Origin: JAVVVD01 sp964642795 | GTDB lineage: Bacteria > Bacillota > Clostridia > Christensenellales > CAG-138 | Direction: 5' to 3' | DNA: 19,725 nt | Assembly: GCA_964642795.1 (NCBI GenBank) | Contig: CAZXRQ010000037.1 | Span: 1 to 19,725, forward strand | Shown: one piece after another, positions 15,326 to 19,725 of the stretch | Numbering within the stretch: position 1 is the stretch's first letter | Layout of the letters: each line of letters starts with the position of its first letter | Notes under the pieces: generated by a model | Told to the model about the DNA's origin: nothing | Databases searched by the model: none | What the model saw: the letters and a program-made list of their open reading frames with translations, nothing else | Position numbers and translations under genes: made by a program

Positions 15326-15354
15326 ATTTTACAATCATTTTGTGTCCATTGCAA
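15326..15354 (-). promoter_or_regulatory. candidate sigma-A promoter of the hydrolase gene
   Basis: On the minus strand TTGCAA (15354-15349) lies 17 bases from TAAAAT (15331-15326), four and five of six matches to consensus. It sits in the gap after the peptidase C26 gene and would separate the hydrolase from the gyrA operon. A small hairpin at 15360-15378 lies just upstream. Confidence 0.45.
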
Positions 15355-15424
15355 CCCGTGCGGGTGCTAAATACCCGCCAATTTAGACAAAAAAACGCCG
15401 AGATTTGCATTTGACACAAATTGT

Positions 15425-16084
15425 TTACACCGTAACATGCCTAACCAGCCATTCAAACGGCGCTAAAAGCCCCATTTGCTCCGGATGGGTCTGCAGGCCG
15501 AGCATACGGCCATCCTCGTGTTCTATGGCCTCTACGACCCCCTCGGGGGAGCGCGCCGTAACGGTAAAACCACGTCCCGGCCTGTCTACCGCCTGATGGT
15601 GAGTGCTCCAAATCTCGCCTTTTTCGCCGAAGAAGGCTGCAGCGGCGCTGCCGGGGACGCATATAACGGGATGATAGTCCTTGCCTTCTCCCAGGTTATG
15701 CTCCTCTAAAAAGCCCGCGGCGGGAATATCTGCAATAAGCGAGCCGCCGGTTGCGGTGCTGATAAGCTGATGTCCCCGGCAGATGCCCAGCACGGGCAGA
15801 TCCAGCGCACGCGCGGCGGCAAACAGCGAAAACTCCAGCGCATCGCGCCGGGGGAGGATGTCCCTGGCGAGCTCCGGCCGGTCGTATTCCGTATTTTCCG
15901 GGGCAAAGTCACCGCCTCCGGTAAACAGCACGCCGCCCAGCATATGCGGTGAGGAAAAATCATAGCTCAGTATAAGCGGCTCGCCCCCCGCCTGAAATAC
16001 CAGCTCCGAATAGGCGCAGCAAAGGCGGTAGGCGGTCATTTTGTAGTTGAGCGACGGGGTTATACCGATAAGCGGTCGCAGCAT
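15425..16084 (-). CDS. class I glutamine amidotransferase-like peptidase C26 (gamma-glutamyl hydrolase type)
   Basis: The 219-aa product has the C26 fold with FTGGGDFAPE (about 54-63), the nucleophile Cys102 in LGICRGHQ, STHHQAV (160-166) and the His200/Glu202 pair in QTHPEQ. Members such as PuuD hydrolyse gamma-glutamyl-GABA or other gamma-glutamyl amides in the cytoplasm. No synthetase partner stands next to it, so the substrate is open. I chose the ATG at 16084, which has AAGGA eight bases upstream; a GTG at 16093 overlaps the stop of the preceding gene (GTGA), but the SD is too close to it. It is the last gene of the gyrA transcription unit seen here. No clear terminator follows. Confidence 0.88.
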   Translation of the reverse strand: MLRPLIGITPSLNYKMTAYRLCCAYSELVFQAGGEPLILSYDFSSPHMLGGVLFTGGGDFAPENTEYDRPELARDILPRRDALEFSLFAAARALDLPVLGICRGHQLISTATGGSLIADIPAAGFLEEHNLGEGKDYHPVICVPGSAAAAFFGEKGEIWSTHHQAVDRPGRGFTVTARSPEGVVEAIEHEDGRMLGLQTHPEQMGLLAPFEWLVRHVTV

Positions 16085-16089
16085 ATATA

Positions 16090-17466
16090 TCACATCCTTT
16101 TTACAAGCATTTCCAGCTTATCCGGCCGGTTGTCGCCTGGCCAGCGCGCACAGTGCATCAGCAGCGCGCGCTTTATATCTCCCACCCGTGGGGATGGTGA
16201 TATGTCCAGCCAGCGCATTATGTCCGCGCCGTCGCAGGCCAGCTCGGCTTCACCAAACGGGGCGCCCTCGCACCGCATCCTGGCGATCACCTCGCGCCAG
16301 CGCTCTGCGGTGGCCACCTTGCCGGTGATGATACCGCTGCCGTGTACGTCGGCCTCGCGTATATCGCACAATGAAAGCGAAGCATCAAGCCCCAGCGTTG
16401 CAAACTTTTCGCGCAGCGTGCTGTCCTTGGCGTAGCCGTTCAGGTCATACATATGCTCCCGCACAAGCAGGCATACGGCGTTTATAAGGTCGTTATCGTA
16501 ATGCAGCCTGCACATTATTGCCCGGGCAATTAAAGCGCCCTCCCTGTCATGACCGCGCATCCTGCCGGTGGTAAGGCACATCCTGGGCTTGCCGACGTCG
16601 TGCAAAAGCGCGGCAAGCCGCGCTGCTATCGTGGGCTGTGCGGCCGCCGCCGTGTGCAGCGAGTGGGACAGTACATCATATGCGTGATGCTGCGGCTTTT
16701 GCTCTATGCCGCGCCCCCGCGCAAGCTCGGGCAGCAAAACATCCAAGGCGCCCGTTTCGTCCAGCATACAAAGCCCTGCATATACGCTGCCCACGCCGTA
16801 GTGCACGTCCGCAAGCAGCAGCTTATCCAGCTCCGCGCGCACACGCTCGGCGGATATGTCATAAAGCCCTTCCGCGGCCGCCCTTGCAGCGGCGAACGTA
16901 GCCGGCTCCACGGCAAACCCCAGCTCAGCTGCAAAACGCGCCATGCGCAGTATGCGCACGGCGTCGTCGTTCATTATAAGCGAAGGGTCTGTGGAGGTGG
17001 CGCGTATCAGCCGCGCGGCCAAATCGGCCCTCCCGTCTGTGGGATCCAATAGGTCGCCTGACAGTATATCGAGATACATTGCGTTTACGGTGAAATCCCG
17101 CCGCGCCGCATCCTCCTCAGGCGTATCGGAAAAGGCGACCTCCTCAGGCCGGTGCGCGCCGCCTGCTCCGTAGCTGTCGCTGCGGAAGGTGGTATGCTCT
17201 GCGCTGAGTCCGCAGGCGTGCAGCTCCACCGTACCGAACGCGGCATTTTTTACTATGCAGCGCCAGCCGTGCGCTTTCGCCAGCGCAAGCACAGCGTCCG
17301 GGCGCAGCAAAGAGCATACGTCTATGTCGGACACAGGCAGTCCCAGCAGCGAATTGCGCACCAGCCCGCCTACGGCATACAGCCGCGCGCCCTCCGATGC
17401 AAACGCCGCAGCAAGCTGCGTCAGTCCCGCCGGGATGGATATACTGCTCTGCATCTGCGCCGTCAT
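16090..17466 (-). CDS. CCA tRNA nucleotidyltransferase / poly(A) polymerase family protein with HD domain
   Basis: The 458-aa protein begins with a nucleotidyltransferase head: VGGLVRNSLLG (32-42) and the metal-binding pair SDIDV (Asp47, Asp49). RRDFTVNAMYLD (122-133) and the nucleotide-recognition helix NDDAVRILRMARFAAEL (166-182) follow. From about 262 it carries an HD phosphohydrolase domain with H271 and LLHDVGKP (288-294). It should add or repair the CCA end of tRNAs using CTP and ATP; the HD part probably removes 2',3'-phosphates. The motif reads GGLVRN where GGxVRD is usual. The gene starts seven bases after the gyrA stop, with GGAGG inside the end of gyrA. A pure poly(A) polymerase or A-adding role cannot be ruled out. 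Confidence 0.9.
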   Translation of the reverse strand: MTAQMQSSISIPAGLTQLAAAFASEGARLYAVGGLVRNSLLGLPVSDIDVCSLLRPDAVLALAKAHGWRCIVKNAAFGTVELHACGLSAEHTTFRSDSYGAGGAHRPEEVAFSDTPEEDAARRDFTVNAMYLDILSGDLLDPTDGRADLAARLIRATSTDPSLIMNDDAVRILRMARFAAELGFAVEPATFAAARAAAEGLYDISAERVRAELDKLLLADVHYGVGSVYAGLCMLDETGALDVLLPELARGRGIEQKPQHHAYDVLSHSLHTAAAAQPTIAARLAALLHDVGKPRMCLTTGRMRGHDREGALIARAIMCRLHYDNDLINAVCLLVREHMYDLNGYAKDSTLREKFATLGLDASLSLCDIREADVHGSGIITGKVATAERWREVIARMRCEGAPFGEAELACDGADIMRWLDISPSPRVGDIKRALLMHCARWPGDNRPDKLEMLVKRM

Positions 17467-17473
17467 AAGAGGG

Positions 17474-19725
17474 TCATTCCTCCGTCTGCTCGTCGTCCGC
17501 CTCGTGCGGTACCAGCTCTACGGCTACCACACGGGTGCCCTCGTCCACGCGCATCAGCTTTACGCCCTGCGTATTGCGCGCAATTATGCTTATCTGCTCT
17601 ACCGGCGTACGGATGACCGTACCGTCGTCGCGTATCATCATCACGTCCTCGTCGCCCGCGCAGGCGGTAAGGCACATAAGCTCGCCCGTCTTTTCCGTCA
17701 TGTTCAGCGCGAGCACGCCCTTGCCGCCGCGGTGCTGCAACGGATAGTCTGTCTCCGGGGTGCGCTTGCCCATGCCGTTTTCGCTTATGGTAAGCACGGT
17801 GCTGCCCTGTGTAAGCTTGGTTGCGCTCACCACGCAGTCGCCGTCGGACAGCTCTATGCTCTTTACGCCGGTGGCTGTGCGGCCCATGGGCCTGACGTCC
17901 TGCTCGCTGAAGCGCACGCACTTGCCCATGCGGGTGCCCACGAGTATCTCGTCGGTTCCGTCGGTCAGCATAACGCTTAGCAGCTCGTCGCCCTCGCGCA
18001 GGTTCTGCGCGATTATTCCGGTCTTTCGGATGTTGTCAAAGTCGCTCATGGGCGTTTTCTTTATCACGCCCTGCCGTGTGGCGATAAGCAGGTATTCGCC
18101 CTCCTCGTTTTCCGGCACGGGGAACGCCGCGGTAACCTTTTCGTCGCCCTGCAGCTGCAGCAGGTTTACTATCGCGGTGCCGCGCGCGGCGCGCCCGGCC
18201 TCCGGGATGTTGTAGCACTTCAGTCTGAACGCCCTACCCCGGTTGGTGAAGAACATTATCTGGTCGTGCGTGTTTGCTGCGAATATGTTGGCCGCAAAAT
18301 CCTCCTCGCGGGTGCCCTGCGCCATAACGCCCCGCCCGCCGCGGTTCTGCGCGCGGTAGGTATCCGCCGCCACGCGCTTTACGTAGCCAAGGTGCGTAGC
18401 TGTGACTATCATATCCTCGCGCTGGATTATATCGTCAAGGTCTATGTCGTCGTCCGCCACGGTTATCTCGGTGCGGCGGGGGTCGGCGTACTTTCGGCGT
18501 ATCTCGATTATCTCGTCCTTTATTACGCCCAGGAGCTTGCCCTCGTCCGCCAGTATGCTCTGATAGTAGGCAACGGTCTTTTCCAGCTCGGCCGCCTCCG
18601 CCTCAAGCTTTTCGCGCTCAAGGCCGGTAAGGCGCTGCAAGCGCATATCCAGTATGGCCTGCGCCTGACGCTCGGACAGCGAGAAGCGCTCGCACAGCCT
18701 GCGCTTGGCCTCCGCGGGGTTGGGGGATTTCTTGATAAGGTCGACTATCTCGTCGATATTGTCCAGGGCTATCAGCAGACCCTGCAATATGTGCAGCCGC
18801 TCCAGCGCCTTATCCAGATCGTACTGCGTGCGCCGCGTTACGACCTCCTCCTGGAATTTCAAATAATGCCATAGCATCTCGCGCAGGTTGAGCACCTTGG
18901 GCTCGCCGTCCACCAGCGCTATCATGATGGCGCCGAAGGTATCCTGCATCTGGGTATGCTTGTACAGCTGGTTGAGTATGACGTTTGCGTTTACGTCGCG
19001 CTTCAGCTCTATGACTATGCGCATACCCTTGCGGTCGGTCTCGTCGCGCAGCTCGGAAATGCCCTCTATGCGCTTTTCATGCACCAGCTCGGCTATCTTC
19101 TCCACCAGGCGCGCCTTGTTCACCTGATACGGCAGCTCGGTGACTATTATACGGTTTTTTGCGCCCAGCTCCTCGATCTCCGCCCGCGCGCGCACCACTA
19201 CCTTGCCGCGGCCGGTGCGGTATGCCTGACGTATGCCCGCCGTACCCATAATAAGCCCGCCGGTAGGGAAGTCCGGGCCGGGTATGTACGCCATCAGCTC
19301 CTCTACGGAGATATCCTGATTGTCTATCATGGCGACATAGGCGTCTATGACCTCGCCTAAATTGTGCGGGGGGATGTTGGTGGCCATGCCTACCGCTATG
19401 CCGCCGGAGCCGTTTACCAGAAGGTTTGGGTACCTTGCGGGCAGCACGGTGGGCTGCATCAGCGTTTCGTCAAAGTTGGGCATGAAATCAACGGTATTTT
19501 TGTCTATGCCGTTGGTCATCTCGGCGGCCAGCTTAGAAAGCCGTGCCTCGGTGTATCGCATGGCGGCGGCGGAGTCTCCGTCCACGCTGCCAAAGTTGCC
19601 CTGCCCCTCCACCAGCGGATAGCGGGTGTTAAAGTCCTGCGCAAGGCGTACCATAGCGTCGTACACGGAGGAATCGCCGTGCGGATGGTATTTGCCCAGT
19701 ACGTCGCCGACTATACGGGCGCTCT
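17474..19725 (-). CDS. gyrA: DNA gyrase subunit A, 5' end outside the window
   Basis: About 749 codons are visible. The reading frame enters at the window edge as SARIVGDVLGKYHPHGDS, which corresponds to about residue 66 of E. coli GyrA, so about 65 N-terminal residues are missing. The catalytic tyrosine lies in AAMRYTEARL (E. coli Tyr122). The quinolone-determining positions are Ser83 and Asp87 (HGDSSVYD), the susceptible state. The coiled-coil tower and the beta-pinwheel C-terminal domain follow, with the GyrA box QHRGGKG at about 17718-17738, which marks GyrA rather than ParC. The tail is short and acidic (EADDEQTEE). With GyrB it introduces negative supercoils. It heads a run of closely packed minus-strand genes. 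Confidence 0.97.
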   Translation of the reverse strand, partial: SARIVGDVLGKYHPHGDSSVYDAMVRLAQDFNTRYPLVEGQGNFGSVDGDSAAAMRYTEARLSKLAAEMTNGIDKNTVDFMPNFDETLMQPTVLPARYPNLLVNGSGGIAVGMATNIPPHNLGEVIDAYVAMIDNQDISVEELMAYIPGPDFPTGGLIMGTAGIRQAYRTGRGKVVVRARAEIEELGAKNRIIVTELPYQVNKARLVEKIAELVHEKRIEGISELRDETDRKGMRIVIELKRDVNANVILNQLYKHTQMQDTFGAIMIALVDGEPKVLNLREMLWHYLKFQEEVVTRRTQYDLDKALERLHILQGLLIALDNIDEIVDLIKKSPNPAEAKRRLCERFSLSERQAQAILDMRLQRLTGLEREKLEAEAAELEKTVAYYQSILADEGKLLGVIKDEIIEIRRKYADPRRTEITVADDDIDLDDIIQREDMIVTATHLGYVKRVAADTYRAQNRGGRGVMAQGTREEDFAANIFAANTHDQIMFFTNRGRAFRLKCYNIPEAGRAARGTAIVNLLQLQGDEKVTAAFPVPENEEGEYLLIATRQGVIKKTPMSDFDNIRKTGIIAQNLREGDELLSVMLTDGTDEILVGTRMGKCVRFSEQDVRPMGRTATGVKSIELSDGDCVVSATKLTQGSTVLTISENGMGKRTPETDYPLQHRGGKGVLALNMTEKTGELMCLTACAGDEDVMMIRDDGTVIRTPVEQISIIARNTQGVKLMRVDEGTRVVAVELVPHEADDEQTEE

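Noticed and set aside
15360..15424. Terminator after the peptidase C26 gene
   Set aside because: A T7 run and a 6-bp hairpin are present, but on the minus strand the T run precedes the stem, so they do not form a standard terminator.
1..19725. CRISPR array, tRNA or rRNA genes
   Set aside because: I found no regularly spaced repeats and no tRNA-like arms or rRNA sequence in the gaps. The cloverleaf at 14081-14235 is far longer and more GC-rich than a tRNA and lacks T-loop and anticodon features.

Overview
The window looks like a chromosomal segment of a moderately GC-rich (roughly 57%, estimated by eye), spore-forming member of the Clostridia (Firmicutes). It carries spo0A, a SPOCS/LysM spore-coat morphogenesis gene, strong purine-rich Shine-Dalgarno sites, a gyrA with a Firmicutes-style partner set, and an OppABCDF-type importer. 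A more exact placement (for example Christensenellales) is a guess. Ile codons are mostly ATA in ordinary genes but mostly ATC in oppA.

Layout. 1-786: a small minus-strand gene of unknown function (105-371), terminated by hairpins at 28-100 and preceded by an AT-rich leader with five TGTCTA sites and a good sigma-A promoter. 787-3367 (minus strand): a sipL/spoVID-like SPOCS-LysM gene and spo0A, separated by 367 bp that hold two perfect DnaA boxes. 3631-11688 (plus strand): a sigma-A promoter and an oligopeptide ABC importer operon, oppA-(attenuator)-oppB-oppC-oppD-oppF, followed by two very small membrane-protein genes coupled by 4-base stop/start overlaps and a strong terminator. 11758-14094 (plus): a GH13 neopullulanase-type enzyme, possibly read from a leaderless mRNA, and a two-TM zinc-ribbon protein. 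14081-14299: a 155-nt element that folds as an outer stem with three hairpins, then a bidirectional terminator between convergent genes. 14323-19725 (minus): an alpha/beta hydrolase with its own promoter, then the 3' part of a gyrA operon (gyrA, a CCA-adding/HD nucleotidyltransferase, a peptidase C26 glutamine amidotransferase).

The most striking observation is that OppA is circularly permuted. The segment that normally ends a family-5 solute-binding protein (about 170 residues) sits directly after the lipoprotein signal and linker, followed by the normal N-terminal lobe, and the protein stops exactly where that displaced segment would normally continue. Its partner OppC carries an extra extracytoplasmic domain of about 280 residues built from apparent repeats, and two small membrane proteins are translationally coupled to the end of the operon. 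Together these suggest a non-standard peptide importer. The second striking item is the cloverleaf-like repeat at 14081-14235, which provides the last codons and stop of the upstream gene.
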